A stretch of DNA of 64,000 nt from Isoetes taiwanensis (Eukaryota > Streptophyta > Lycopodiopsida > Isoetales > Isoetaceae): positions 1,075,617 through 1,139,616 of the forward strand of contig JAJEKV010000032.1 of the NCBI GenBank assembly GCA_021234155.1, given 5' to 3'. The translations under genes and the position numbers were made by a program. This document shows, piece by piece, positions 36,993-48,912 of this stretch. Position 1 is the first letter of the stretch. Each line of letters opens with the position of its first letter. Below the pieces are notes generated by a model. That model ran no database searches. It saw nothing but the letters and a program-made list of their open reading frames with translations, and had not been told where the DNA came from.

Positions 36993-37034
36993 AGATGAAG
37001 GTTATTCCCCTGAGCTAGAGACCCATAGGGAATC

Positions 37035-38594
37035 GCGGACGTTCCCAAAGACAAATATCCTGGTCCCGGGGCGCGTATCTTATCTTTGATCGTCCACGCG
37101 TACCGCCATCCCCGATTGGCGTGTAATGCCTTTGTAGCTAAGCAAGTAGCACCCTAGGGGAAACTTGCAAGTGTGTTCATGCATTTATTCATGTGTACAC
37201 TTTAGCCCACTTAATTAATATAGGCAAGTGGGCTACACCCAATTATCCCACAAGCCCAAGGGTTGATGGAAACCCTAGCCCTAACTTATAGTCTTTATAA
37301 GGCATCTGAAACCCTAACTTTCCATTTTCATCCACAGCCTTCTAGAGCTCCCGTTTTAAGCTTGCCCCAAGAGCCAATCTCGACTCCCAAGTCCTGCAAT
37401 GCGAGCGACCTAGCTCATCGACTTCCCTTTCTAGCTTCATCTTCAAGCAGTTCTGCAGCATAGACGCATTCAAAGCAGGAGGAGCAAGCCAGGGATCAGG
37501 TATTTTATCAAATCAATAGTCTAATCCGCCTCCCAGGCATAGTGTAAGTAGGTTTAGCCTATTGAATTGCCCATAGCAGCCATCTAGACCTCTAGATATC
37601 AAGCCATAACTAAAGAACCTAACTCTGTGATTTAGATTAAATCTTATTCTTTAGTTCTTCTATGGTATGTATGTGATGATGATCTCTGTGGAATCATTGT
37701 ATTGGGAAGGGGGGTAGAGGCCCCTAAAGCCTAGTAGTTCGATGCTCCTAGCTAGCCCTCTTTAATGCACTATTAAATTCGGCCTGTGTACAAGAGCCAC
37801 GCTTTGGTTGTGGGTGGAGGGGCGGCCCGGCTTATAAGGAGGTTCATGTCTGACTCATGATCACGTCCCTCTGGTAGTAAAGCCTATCGGGGACTATAGT
37901 GCACTAGACCTAATGCTCTGCCACTGCGTGCGGGCTTTGCATGGGTTCGACACTCTTGGGCTGGTGAACACCTTCCATGGAGTTCAGTCGTGTATGGGCA
38001 GTGGCCCTCTAGTCACCTTGAGTCAGCATGCCAGCCTCTGGTGGGAGCAATCCCTACCGCCCCCCCATCGAACCGGGAGATGCAACCCAGGAGTAGCCCC
38101 TCTGGCTATGCATCCGGCGGGCTACAGTCAAGTCCCAAGACCCTTCAACCTACTCTACAAAGTGTGCACAGGAGAGGCGGATGGAGTGGACTACCCTAAG
38201 CCATGTTCTATGCCAGCCAAATCCAATTGCCATGAATTCTGTCTGCAATGATCTCTGGAGACCCAAACCGTCAGTCATCTCCCTTGAGTCCGAGCCTTGG
38301 GTAGGATCTCCATATGTGATGTATTGATCTCTATCTATGTAGATATGTGATGAGCCATCCTTCGTGATGGTCATGTGATGTTGATGTATGTATATACTGA
38401 CATGTATGTTACGCTTCCGCAGCTAAGTAGGCCCTGAGGGAGACAGGGTAAAATGACCCCTTCATTCTTCCCACTGGAACTCGCCAAGGTTGCAGTGATA
38501 CGTGGAGGGCCTTGTATCAGCATGGAGCTGGTATGGGGGATGAACTCCTGTTTGTACACGGTGAGTGCACCGTATATGAGTAGGGGACGTCACA
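37035..38594 (-). mobile_element. Degenerate LTR related to the solo LTR at 46676-48912
   Basis: On the minus strand it starts TGTGACGTCCCCTACTCATA at 38594, matching the first bases of the 46676 LTR. It later shares GGCCTCTACCCCCC and TTCCCAATACAA, and near its end a GGGAACGTCC block. The far boundary near 37035 is approximate. Confidence 0.5.
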
Positions 38595-38596
38595 GT

Positions 38597-38928
38597 TGTC
38601 AAGGTTGCACCAAGAAAGGGAGAGAAGGAGTGCACACCGATATCCGAGAGCGCAAGCTCCCAAAACAAAGGCAAAATGGAATTGTATTAAACGTAAGTAT
38701 GAATACAAGATATAAAAAGGGGCAGTAGATAATAACTGCTCCCGTTACCAACCACACCTAATTATGCCGTAAGTGGGTGCCGTAGCTAATTAAGGCAAGT
38801 GGGTGGGCTGGTGTAGGTGTGCCGATGAAGCCGATTCGAAGACATAGTCGACACCTCCGTGCCGAAAAGTCTTTGTCGATCTTTGTCAAAGCGGCAAGAT
38901 GGTGATCTCGATATCATATATCTCGACA
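38597..38928 (-). repeat. Copia 3' LTR
   Basis: This is the direct partner of 43307-43645. Confidence 0.9.
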
Positions 38929-38961
38929 CTCCTCCTTGATGAGAGGTCACCATCTCCATGC

Positions 38962-40589
38962 TCAACCTCCTCCTCCTGGAGATGAGATCTGGAATCTATC
39001 AAGACCAATACCAAGTCGATGTCGCTCAAAAAGCTCACGAGCCAAAGGCTTAGTCAAGAGATCTGCGGTATTGTCCCGTGTAGGAACATGCTCAATCTGA
39101 ACCTCCTTATCGACCACAAGGTCCCTTACAAAATGAGAATGCTTGGGAACATGCTTAGATTTTGGATGTCGAACTTCAGTGAGCACCAATCAATGCCACC
39201 TTTGTTATCCATGAGCATCCTTGCTGGTCCAGAGTCGCGTTGCCCAATGCCGGCAAGAAAGTCCTTGAAACTAATGATCTCACGGCCGAAAGAGATACAT
39301 GCCCTTGTAGATCTTTTTGAACATACTCCGCCTCAAAACATGGATGAAAGAGATACATGCCCTTGTTTCTTGCTGATCCAAGCAATGGCAGCATTGGCAA
39401 GCGTTAAAAACAAATGCCGGATGTGGACCTGGAGTTGTCTATCACATCACTAAGTGAGGAATCACTATATGTCAAACAATGAAAAAGCATCACTATTGCA
39501 CCAAACAAGATATGTTTGAAGGCCATAATCAGCATCCGCTGAGTTAGTTACCCTTTTAAGTAGCGGAGAATGTGCTTAGCCATTTCCCAATGCTTATGAC
39601 ACGGATCTGCTGAAAATTGGGAATCACTATATGTCGAAAAGCTATAACAACAAATGCAATATCAGTGTCTGTGCAAACCATGCAATACATGAGGCTGCCA
39701 ATCAATTGCAATTGAATGGAACTTTTTGCCATAGAAAGACGTTCAAAGATCGATTGTGGACAATCTTTCTTAGTGAGAAGAGTACCTGGAGTCATAGGAA
39801 CTTTAGATGGATTGCAATCAGCCATGCCAAAGCGCTCAAGCATTTCTTCAATGTACTTCTTTTGAGAGATATGAAGAATCCCGTTTTTCCGGTCTCTTGC
39901 AATTTGCAAACCCAAACAATAGCGAGCTTCACCCAAGTCTACCATTGGAAACTTAGCAGCAAGCCTTGTCTTGAATTCAGCAATGTGCTCATTATTGTTG
40001 CCTATGAGCAAGGAATCATCCATATACAAAGCAATGATGAGTAAGAACTTGCCTTGACGACGGATGTAGACATTTGAATCAGCCTCAATAGGCTGGAATC
40101 CTTGGTTTTTGAAGAAAGAATCTATGGTCTTGTGATGCTTGCTTTAACCCATAAAGTGCCTTCGTCAATTTGCATACTAAATGCTCAGCACCAGCTTTGA
40201 CATAACCTTGAGGTTGCTTCATATATATTTCTTCATCAAGTTTGTCATTAAGAAATCTTTGTCTTGACATCCGTTTGATGAACCTCAAGATTATAATGAG
40301 CAAAGAAATGCAAGAAGAATGCTGAATGCTCATCATTTTGACCACTCGGAGAAAATGTTTCCAAGTAATCAATGCCATATTGATGGCGTAAAACCCCGTG
40401 CAACCAAAGCGTGCTTTGTAGGCTGGCGATGGTGCCATCGGGATGGAGCTTGCATTTATAGACCCATTTGTTACCAACGACCTTCCGATCATGAGAAAGA
40501 GGAACCAAATCCCAAGTGCCATTTTGAACAATAGAATCCATTTCGTGGTCCATTGCTCTCTTTGCCAATGAGGTGCAAAGCGGACACAT
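38962..40589 (-). pseudogene. Copia RT and RNase H region, fragmented
   Basis: Frames at 40589-40085 give the RT start (GTWDLVPLSHDRKVVGNKWV, YKCK), YLETFSP and the downstream ALYGLKQA. At 40029-39556 the YMDDSLLIGNN catalytic motif and FPMVDLGEARYCLGLQI follow. The RNase H tail (EHVPTRDNTADLLTKPLARE) is at 39189-38962. Frameshifts separate these blocks and part of RNase H is degraded. Confidence 0.85.
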
Positions 40590-40615
40590 GAAATAGCTTC
40601 ACGATAGCGGTGGGT

Positions 40616-42814
40616 TCACCGATAATAGCAACACCACAAAATTCCATAATCTTTGGGCATAATTTCAGCATAGAAGGCAAACCTTTGAGGAGGAAAACGT
40701 TTCCTTTTACCTCGACCAAGTTCTTCTTCAACTCCTCCTTGATCAGGATGATCAAAATCACCTCCTGGATCAAATGGGTCAAGATCTCCTCCTTGATTGG
40801 ATGTGTCAAGATCTGCTTGTGATGATCGAAACAAGGTGTCTTTGTAAACCGCTGCAGTGTCTTTGGGACGCCGCGGTGTTGGAACTGCTTGCGCAGTGCC
40901 GGAATATCGGCCCGAGTCCGATGGATTGGAAGCTATGGCATCATCTGTTATCCATGCAGAGATATCAAGAAATTCCACATTAGGAGTTTTTGAACCTTGC
41001 TGAAATGCCGAAACATCTTCATGAAAAATAACATCGCGACTAACACAAAGCTTCTTGGTATCCGGATCAATCAGCCTATAACCATGCTTGCACTGGTCAG
41101 AAAAACCCACAAAGATCATTTTCTTGCTGGTATGCTCAAGTTTCTTGCGATTAGCTTTGGGAATAAGCATAAAGGCAGCACATCCAAAGACACGCAAGCG
41201 AGACAAATTTGGCTTTATGCCAGTGAAAGCTTGTTCAGGAGTCTGATTTTTCATAGCAACAGTGGGCAATCTATTGAGAAGGTAAACTGAGTACCTTACT
41301 ACTTCAGCCCAAAATTGAATGGGTGCTGAGGATTGAGCGAGCAAGCAACGTGCCATGTCAACAATGCTGCGATTCTTCCGTTCAACAACGCCATTATGTT
41401 GTGGAGTATGAGGCTCGGTGAGTTGGCGCTCAATACCATGATCAGCACAAAAATGATTGAATGCTTGACTGGTAAATTCTCCACCATTATCAGATCTAAG
41501 CTTCTTAATCTGATGGGCTACTTGATTTTCAACAAGCGCTTTCCATTCTTGGAAATGGGCAAATGCATCAGATTTCCGCTTCAAGAAATAGACCCATGTT
41601 TTCCTGCTCAAATCATCAATGAATGTCAGAAAATAATAGGCACCCGAAAGAGAAGGAACATGAGTTGGACCACAAAGATCCGTGTGTACTAATTCAAGAA
41701 GAGCAGTAGCACGAGAGCCAATGAGAGTAAAGGATCTGCGGTGCTGTTTGCCCAATGCACAAGCCTCACAACTTGCAAGAGTAGGGTGCTGATGAAGATC
41801 AAAACCGTCTACAAGTTGAGGCAGCTGATTGATTGCTTTAAGACTGATGTGTCCAAGCCTCTTATGCCACAGATCACAGGTACCATTACCAGCAGCTACA
41901 AGAACAACTTGGTCAGCATATTCTTGGCCCAAATGGTAGAGATTACCCGTACGAATAGCACGAGCAAGGCTCTTTCCTGTAACTTTGCTGCGAACAATGC
42001 AGTCGTCACTATCAAAGATAACTCTTGTGCCCATATCAGTAAGACGTGCAACAGAAATCAGATCTTTACGCAAAGTAGGAGCATACATTACCCCTTTTAG
42101 AGTGAAATTACCAAGACTTGTGGGTACTTGAATGCCACCCATTCCGCAGATTTGATGCTCACTATTGTCGCCGATTTGAACAATGTGATTGGAAGAGGTA
42201 GGTCTGAAACTTTCAAACCAATCTTTGTGCCAACTAATATGAGCTGTAGCACCAGAATCCATGATGAATTTGATAGAGCGAGGGGCTGCCACTTGTTTAC
42301 AAAGATAGACATAATCCGGGTTGCAGGGAACCACATTGGCTACGCTCACTTCTTCAACAATTTGGGCCACATTGGCTGAAGCTTTGTTTGTCTCCAAAGC
42401 TTTCAGTTTGTGCTCAAGATCCTTCATCTTCTTCCTACACTCTGCTGCGGTATGATTGCCTTTCTTGCAATAGTCACAAACCTGCTGCTTGGATGCTGTG
42501 CCTTTGCTGTCAGCACCCTTGAAGGCATTGCTGCTATTGTTATTCTTCTTTTTCTTAGCTTTCTCATTCCCTTTTGCATAAGACTTAGGCTCTGAATGAC
42601 CTGCAAAGAAAGCATTGTGCTCGTCTTTGATAATCCCATCCTTCCTCATCATGATCTCCCTCCTTGGCGGAAGTGATTGCAACGATTGAGATCCATGTCG
42701 GCAATTTGCATGAGATTGCTGCATAAAGCATGGAAAAAAATTGGGTAAGGATCTAAGAAAGAAGAATAATTGCAATGAAGGAGAGATCTTATTCTCTTCT
42801 CCGAGAGGCTTCAA
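40616..42814 (-). CDS. Copia gag-knuckle / protease / integrase frame, 732 residues
   Basis: The zinc knuckle is C113-x2-C116-x4-H121-x4-C126. The protease active-site motif is MDSGATAH with D186. The pre-integrase motif is LWHKRLGHIS near 315. The integrase triad is D379 (HTDLCGP), D442 (SDNGGEF) and E478 (GVVERKN), giving the D-D-35-E spacing. The C-terminal part has HEDVSAF and an Asp-rich linker before RT. The first ~50 residues are out of the natural gag frame. The frame runs into RT only through a shift. Confidence 0.9.
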   Translation of the reverse strand: MKPLGEENKISPSLQLFFFLRSLPNFFPCFMQQSHANCRHGSQSLQSLPPRREIMMRKDGIIKDEHNAFFAGHSEPKSYAKGNEKAKKKKNNNSSNAFKGADSKGTASKQQVCDYCKKGNHTAAECRKKMKDLEHKLKALETNKASANVAQIVEEVSVANVVPCNPDYVYLCKQVAAPRSIKFIMDSGATAHISWHKDWFESFRPTSSNHIVQIGDNSEHQICGMGGIQVPTSLGNFTLKGVMYAPTLRKDLISVARLTDMGTRVIFDSDDCIVRSKVTGKSLARAIRTGNLYHLGQEYADQVVLVAAGNGTCDLWHKRLGHISLKAINQLPQLVDGFDLHQHPTLASCEACALGKQHRRSFTLIGSRATALLELVHTDLCGPTHVPSLSGAYYFLTFIDDLSRKTWVYFLKRKSDAFAHFQEWKALVENQVAHQIKKLRSDNGGEFTSQAFNHFCADHGIERQLTEPHTPQHNGVVERKNRSIVDMARCLLAQSSAPIQFWAEVVRYSVYLLNRLPTVAMKNQTPEQAFTGIKPNLSRLRVFGCAAFMLIPKANRKKLEHTSKKMIFVGFSDQCKHGYRLIDPDTKKLCVSRDVIFHEDVSAFQQGSKTPNVEFLDISAWITDDAIASNPSDSGRYSGTAQAVPTPRRPKDTAAVYKDTLFRSSQADLDTSNQGGDLDPFDPGGDFDHPDQGGVEEELGRGKRKRFPPQRFAFYAEIMPKDYGILWCCYYR

Positions 42815-43306
42815 TCTGCCGAAAGGTGTTCTTCATGCACCTGCCGAATTTGTCAAGACTCTCGGTCTCTTCCCAAATATATTCACCACTTCAAACATAC
42901 AAATGCCCAATTTGTGTATGGGACTTCTTTTCATGCTCTTGGATGAGAGCATTCCATAAATCATGGCTGTTCTCCTTCCGAACCTCATCAAGAAGAGATT
43001 CAAAGAATGAAAGCCCAATCGTAGCCATAGCCTTGTCATCCGTTGCCAAGCATCAAGAATGCGATTTATTCTTGCCATCCGATGCAAGCTCGTCTCTTTG
43101 CTTCTTGGCCACTAACAATTCCCCAAACTCCTTCAGCCTTAAGAATGAGAGTCATTCTTCTCTTCCATTCTTTGAAACCCGTGCCATCGAAGATTTGAAT
43201 CACCACGACCGCCCGGGGAAGGTAATCTGGTTGTAGCTTGCATCCTTCTCCATTCTTTGGTGTTGATCTTGAATCAATCTCAGCACACCTAGTGCTTTCG
43301 ATACCA
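42815..43306 (-). pseudogene. Copia gag N-terminal region, degraded
   Basis: Between the 5' LTR and the long frame, several frames give gag-like pieces (for example LGFHSLNLFLMRFGRR in an 84-residue minus-strand frame). Multiple shifts prevent a continuous reading. The primer-binding site is at the 43306 end. Confidence 0.5.
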
Positions 43307-43645
43307 TGTCAAGGTTGCACCAAGAAAGGGAGAGAAGGGGATGCACACCGATATCCGAGCAAGCTCCCAAAAAAAGGCAAAATGGAATTGTATTAAACGT
43401 AAGTATGAATACAAGATATAAAAAGGGGCAGTAGATAATAACTGCTCCCGTTACCAACCACACCTAATTATGCCGTAACTAATTAAGGCAAGTCGGTGCC
43501 GTAGCTAATTAAGGCAAGTGGGTGGGCTGGTGTAGGTGCTGATGAAGTCTTTGATTCGAACATAGTCGGCCTACCTAAATGCCGAGTCTTTGTCGATCTT
43601 TATCAAAGCGGCAAGATGGTGATCTCGATATCATATATCTCGACA
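43307..43645 (-). repeat. Copia 5' LTR
   Basis: This is the direct partner of 38597-38928 and is followed on the minus strand by the primer site. Confidence 0.9.
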
Positions 43646-43777
43646 AACGGTAACATATTATTTGGGCTTGGGGACGACGTGTAGGTTCTGCACCCGTGGA
43701 ATCTTGAACATTGTGTTAAGTATTTCAGTAATAACAAGTGCCGGGTGAAGGACCGTCACAAAATTGGTATCAGAGCC
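43646..43777 (+). mobile_element. LTR tail plus primer-binding site of another element
   Basis: An LTR-like end GACCGTCACA (to 43760) is followed after three bases by TGGTATCAGAGCC (43765-43777), a standard initiator-Met-tRNA primer site on the plus strand. No coding region follows, so only the end of the LTR and the start of the internal region survive here. Confidence 0.55.
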
Positions 43778-43832
43778 AGTCATGGGTTCAACCTAGTCAT
43801 TGAAAAATAAAATCCGAACTCTGCCCTACCAG

Positions 43833-44485
43833 TTATTTGCAATGAAGCATAACTAAGCAAAAGCATATCCTATGGATTTTCGATATTATAAGGCTGGAGA
43901 TGTAGTCATAGCATTGCCTCTTCTTTTTACAAAGAACAACATGCACTTTATCATTTGTCCTGCCAAATTCCATATTTGTAGCAGATGGACTCCAGAGTAT
44001 ATTGACCACAAGGCCTGGTTATGGCGATCCTGGCAGGGCCATATGGTTATCATATTCAGCATTCAGCAGTTATACTGTATATTGTAGCTATATCATCTCA
44101 CGCATATCATTTCTGGCTATAAATCCAACATTATATCACAAGGAAACTTAACACTGTATTTCTAGCAGGGAACAACAAGGTCGACATGTTCAAATTATGA
44201 AGCATCATAGAGCAAAGCCTAACATAAAACCTAGACCATGGCATTGTTTTTTTTCTTTTCTTTAACCTTAAGCTCATACAAAATCAATTTGAATATCCAA
44301 AAAATTCCAAGATCCTTAATGAATATCAAGGCAAATTGCTTACTTGAAGCAAAATGGCCAGTCCACATCATCAAACATATGATGGCAGGATCAACAATAT
44401 CTGTAGTACCCAAAAAGACCCCTACATCCTTATTGAATATCAAGGCATAATTGCTTGATTGATTATTGAAGCAGCATTGAAGCAA
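43833..44485. repeat. Duplicated host segment, copy 1 (no LTR insertion)
   Basis: Two blocks match copy 2: 43833-44062 corresponds to 46485-46675 plus 48913 onward, and 44200-44485 corresponds to 49175-49468. This copy has the uninterrupted junction GGTTATCATATTCAGCATTC. No gene was recognised inside it; a minus-strand frame at 44593-44231 has an internal repeat of a LIF-KD-GIF motif. Confidence 0.8.
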
Positions 44486-44679
44486 AATATCATAATGAAT
44501 AAAAAAGACCCTACCTCCTTCCATAGAGTATGACACAACAACCCCTATATATAGTATAAAACTGTAATTGTAGGGATGGCAAAACCCCACCATTACAGTG
44601 GGGGTATTGCCATACCCTACTTAGGGGCATATAGAATGCAATTAATCCAAATACATACCTAAAGTTGTATTATTGGAAA

Positions 44680-45770
44680 TGCATTTGCAGTACGAATTTC
44701 CTCATTACATCAGCAAATATACCATTGAGCTTTGCTTTTCCATCTTCCATAAGAGTACTAACATTATCCTTGTAATCAGGATTTTAGCCAACTGGCATAA
44801 CATGGCAATAGCCATATGTGTATTAGTGACATCTACCACTAATGCACGTTCTTGATGAATTATTATTCATCACCAGAGTACCCTGACTAGAATACCCCAG
44901 TAAAAGCAATCTGCATAGTCTCATATACAACCTGCACAAATATACCATGTATCTTAGTCTCATTAAAAAAGAAGACCAGATAATAGATGCAAGAGATAAT
45001 AGATGCAAGGGAAAGTTCCCATAAATGCTTAATCTTCTAAATCACTTAGAGCAAAGGGAGAGAGGCATCACCAGGTGTCCCTAGTGAAATGAAGTGTCTA
45101 AAAAAAATCCGGTTTGACCTAGCATATGCTAGACCAACATCTACCTCGGTCAATTCCTTGGCAGTATTATCATCCTAATATCTAAACTGAACAAGTCAGT
45201 CCAGACTAGTACCTCTTTTCTCAAAGCCTAAGTAATTTGAAGACCATTTTTTTTATGAACTGAGTCATAAGACATAAGATGTAAGTCATTTGCTCTGACC
45301 ATCAACTTGAGTTTTGTGCAATTAGATAGATTATGAACTCTACGTACTCTTGTTTGAAAGTTATGTCCATAATTTGACTTTAGCTTATACAACTGTTAAG
45401 CAGATACAATTTGAGCTAAAAAGACCATACCATTGTATCAATTTCTAAAATATATGTGTTAAAGGATTACCCTGACTATGCAGACCATCACTATTGCAGC
45501 CCATATTCCAATAAGTAGACAACTCCAAACTCGAAGTGGCATTGTTTCATGTCCTTTTTCGATATTCCACATCCTTCAAGCTAAAGCCAACTCTAACAGC
45601 AAAATAAACACAATTGGAGGAGAGAACCCGTACCTGCAGCCAATCATGCAAATGTTAGCAGTAATCCCGGTAACGATGCAAGGGCCAAAAGGTACATTGG
45701 ATCTCTCAGTTTATCACTGATCACCAATTGTATCCTTTTGCCCTGAGTTAGCTTAAACAAGAAAGAGAGA
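44680..45770 (-). pseudogene. Remnants of an unrecognised membrane protein
   Basis: The minus strand gives GITANICMIGCRYGFSPPIV, then FILLLELALA, a TGA, and in the same frame RMWNIEKGHETMPLRVWS and CLLIGIWAAIVMVCIV (45.66-45.48 kb). These are two hydrophobic helices. Downstream on the same strand are VVYETMQIAFTG after an AG (near 44940) and DNVSTLMEDGKAKLNGIFAD (near 44770), which look like exons. The family is not recognised and at least one stop is present. Confidence 0.35.
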
Positions 45771-46484
45771 TGGAAATATAAGTTCAGAGGTAAAATCCAA
45801 AAGCTGCACGCAACAAATCTATCCAACCCATTTGTTTTATGCACTCTATATGCAAACGAGGTGTAACAATTTCATAGTGTAATCAAATTTATGGACACCA
45901 ATTCAAAGTGTAATCAACATATTGAGCCTTAAGAGCCTAGTGCATATAATCTTAAAATCCATAACAGTATGTACATATTTCAAGTTATTGAAGCAAATAG
46001 ACTGCAATAACCTTTTGTAGCATTCCTCTTGTGTTTTGAAACTCCAATATCCACATAATAAAGTTCAAAGTCCGTTCGAATATTAGCAGGACCTGATTTT
46101 AACATTGCAAACGTATTTTCAATTGTAGATAAAACTTTTTTCTGATAATCATATGGTATGGAAGTAATTTTGACAAGAAAAGCTTATTTGGGCTTTTCTG
46201 AATTACAATCATGCAAATGACAAAAGTTATTTCGATAGAAGGCCAAAAAAGCTTTTCAAGATTCTAGATGCTAGTATTCTGATATAAGCACATCATATTC
46301 ACTAAAAACTCATAAGCAAATTGTATTACTCATAGATAATGTCTCAAACCTGAATGAGAATATTAGATCTGTCAGGCATCATAGCGTTCCAGTCTAGGCC
46401 CATAGCTTAGCACTCTTTGCATTGAATATCATGTGTAATGCTGTAGGCCTCATATAGAGCCTAATCGAACCTTGCCTTGCTAGT
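45771..46484. other. Gene-free stretch
   Basis: AT-rich DNA without recognised features. Confidence 0.4.
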
Positions 46485-46675
46485 TATTTGCAATGAAGCA
46501 TAACTGAACAAAAGCGTATCCTATGAAGTTTCAATATTATAAGCTTCTTTTTACGAAGAACAACATGCACTTTATCATTTGTCCTGCCAAATTCCATATT
46601 TGTAGCAGATGGACTCCATAGTATATTGACCACAAGGTTTGGCTATGGCGATCCTGGCAGGGCCATATGGTTATC

Positions 46676-48912
46676 TGTGACGCTCCCTACTAAATATACG
46701 GCGCCCAGCCGTACACTCCGTAGGAAATCCCCCATCCGGTCCTCCGACCGCATGGGCCCTCTGTCTATCCCGCACTCTGGGGTCTCCGTAGTCGAAAGGG
46801 GCACGGCTGTGTCTTGGCGCGCCCTTCCCTATGGGCTCTGTCCGCGGCCGAAGCATAAACATCGTCAGAACTAGCAACAACAATACATCACACTACCTCG
46901 ATGGGTAGCTCATCCACATATCCATAGGTGCAAAGAACATAATCATATGCCATAAAACATGAGAGCTCCTACCCGTGGCTCCGACACATACGGAAGTCGA
47001 CTGACTGGATAGGCCTCAAGATCAGACCGAATCATGGCGAAGGCGGGGGGCTGGCATAAGACAATGGCTAGGGTTGACCACTCCATCCGCCCCTCACATG
47101 TGCATACTTTGCGGATGGGCTCCATCGGGCTCGGCATGACTCTACCCTTCCGGATCGCGCAATCCCATGGCATCACCCATCGGGACTACTCCAGTTGCAT
47201 CTCCCCGGTCCGTCGAGGCGGGAAGGGTTGCATCTCCCCCCTCCCGGATCTAGAGACTCCTCGGGCGGCTAGAGAATCGTGGCGACACCACGATTATTGC
47301 CGACTAAACCCCACAAAACAAGGTGGTGCAATCCGTATCGTCCGGTGAATGTCCTTGTGAGTCGGTTTAGGCGGGGTGTGAGCCCTCTTGCCCTTGTTGT
47401 GGCCTTCATCGTTGAGGCGTGGGCATTATGCGGTTTTATGCCCTCACTTGCGGGTTGCACGGATTGGGTCGAGGCCTCTGTTTGGTGAGATTGAATAGCC
47501 AACAATTGCTGCTTCATGTATATCCCGGTGCTTGGCCGCTCAGTCGGCAGCAAGCCTTGCATCCGGTCGTGGCTTGGTTGGTGTGGTTGATTTGGAAGCG
47601 GCGGCGGTTGTGGATCTTTGAGGGGGATTCACGCAGCCTGCGGCCTCTCGATTCCTCGACTTCGGTACAAGCTATTTCAAAGCTTTTTGGGTGTTCCCGG
47701 AATTAGTAGAGCGGAAGTTTTCCATTTGGCGGGACTTCTTGGGTGTGGTAGATGGTGATGGCCGGTTTGTATGCAATGATAGAGTTGCGGTTGTTGTGGA
47801 GTGTCGAGGTATCAATTTGTCTCTTTGGGGCGATTCTCCTTCCTCCTCACTTGCTTTGTAACATTACCATTCTTTTAATATATTGCTGACACAGTTCTTC
47901 AAAAAAAAAAAAAACAAGAGCCAAGCTAGCACTTGCAACTCTTGAGAGGCAGGGCAGCACCATTGCCCCAGGAGGTGTCGGACCCATGCTCGGCCCACAC
48001 GAAGTGACCGACCATAAGCCTAGCCCACTATGGGATCCCCCGTAGCCCCCACTCGGCAGGGATCCTCCCTCCGCATCGCCTCTAGTCCCGTTGTGTAGTG
48101 CTGAGTCACATCATAGCCTCCATAGCCCGGTGGGTTCCTATGCACAGGCCGCAACTAATAGGAACTAAAGGATCTACACTAGGAGCATACTACATATAGC
48201 CCTAGGCCTCTACCCCCCTTCCCAATACAAGAGGAGCAAACATGATCAACCAACATCCCATAACATCATATCATGATAATCATAATAAGAACATCTTAAC
48301 CTAATCATACACATCTAACTAACAGTTAGGGTTCCTTGATTAGGGTTCAAGATGTTCATCAAAGATTCTAGGATGGCTCTACTCAAGATACAACATACAG
48401 ACCCATCTGGAGTGCTAACTTCCAGATGAACTACCATGACTCTACTCCATCTACCTGCTCCAGAAGCGCTTCCTCCCATCCTTGGTGTCTCCATTGCTCC
48501 TTGACGGGGTCGAGGTCGTGCTCCCTCTATGATCATACACACACTTTGGGGGCTGCTGCGCCAGGCTATGCTACGACGAACGATGCTCGAAACGGGGTTT
48601 CGAGTGCGTAGAGGAGTGTTCAGGTGCTAGAGTCAGGAAAAGAGGTCTAGGGTTAGGGTTAGTGCTAATATAAGATAGGGTCCACATGGGATGCCACGTG
48701 GCACCACTAGGATGGGGCCGTGTGGCGGTTGCCCAATAGGATAAGGCCATGTGGAAATGGGCCTTATCCTAAGGTTATCTAAGTTAACAATTAACTTAGA
48801 TATGTGCCCCTTGCCACTTTCTAAGGTATACAAGTCTACCAAAGGTGGACTTGTATAGTGACGGGTCCAGGAATATACGTATTTATGGCGTATATTCCCC
48901 TGGAACGTCACA
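46676..48912 (+). mobile_element. 2.2-kb solo LTR with TTATC target duplication
   Basis: The element begins TGTGACGCTCCC and ends GGAACGTCACA, with TG...CA ends and a 7-bp inverted terminal TGTGACG/CGTCACA. TTATC at 46671-46675 is repeated at 48913-48917. No internal coding or primer site is present, so it is an LTR left by recombination. It contains a secondary LINE 3' insertion around 47.4-47.9 kb, so the original LTR was shorter, about 1.6 kb, like the relative at 37035-38594. Confidence 0.85.
47400..47914 (+). mobile_element. 5'-truncated LINE 3' end with poly(A)
   Basis: A plus-strand frame contains VWLIWKRRRLWIFEGDSRSL, resembling the WxxWKxRNxxIF motif at the C terminus of plant LINE ORF2. 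A 3' untranslated stretch ends in 14 A residues (47901-47914). The 5' boundary and target duplication are not settled; ACAAG near 47320 and after the tail is a weak candidate. Confidence 0.55.

Larger units (their letters stand above)
38597..43645 (-). mobile_element. Copia LTR retrotransposon, both LTRs present, coding broken
   Basis: The LTRs at 38597-38928 and 43307-43645 both start TGTCAAGGTTGCACC and end ATCTCGACA. Just inside the 5' LTR (right side) the minus strand reads TGGTATCGAAAGCA, close to the initiator-Met-tRNA primer site. A purine tract (AAGGAGGAG) precedes the 3' LTR. Order gag, protease, integrase, RT, RNase H defines Copia. No matching 5-bp target duplication was found. The LTRs differ by several indels, so the insertion is not very recent. 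Confidence 0.9.

Noticed and set aside
40997-43236. Several 60-150-codon plus-strand frames
   Set aside because: They are antisense shadows of the Copia coding region.
38592-43650. Target duplication for the Copia element
   Set aside because: ACAGT on the left and AACGG on the right do not match, so none is claimed.
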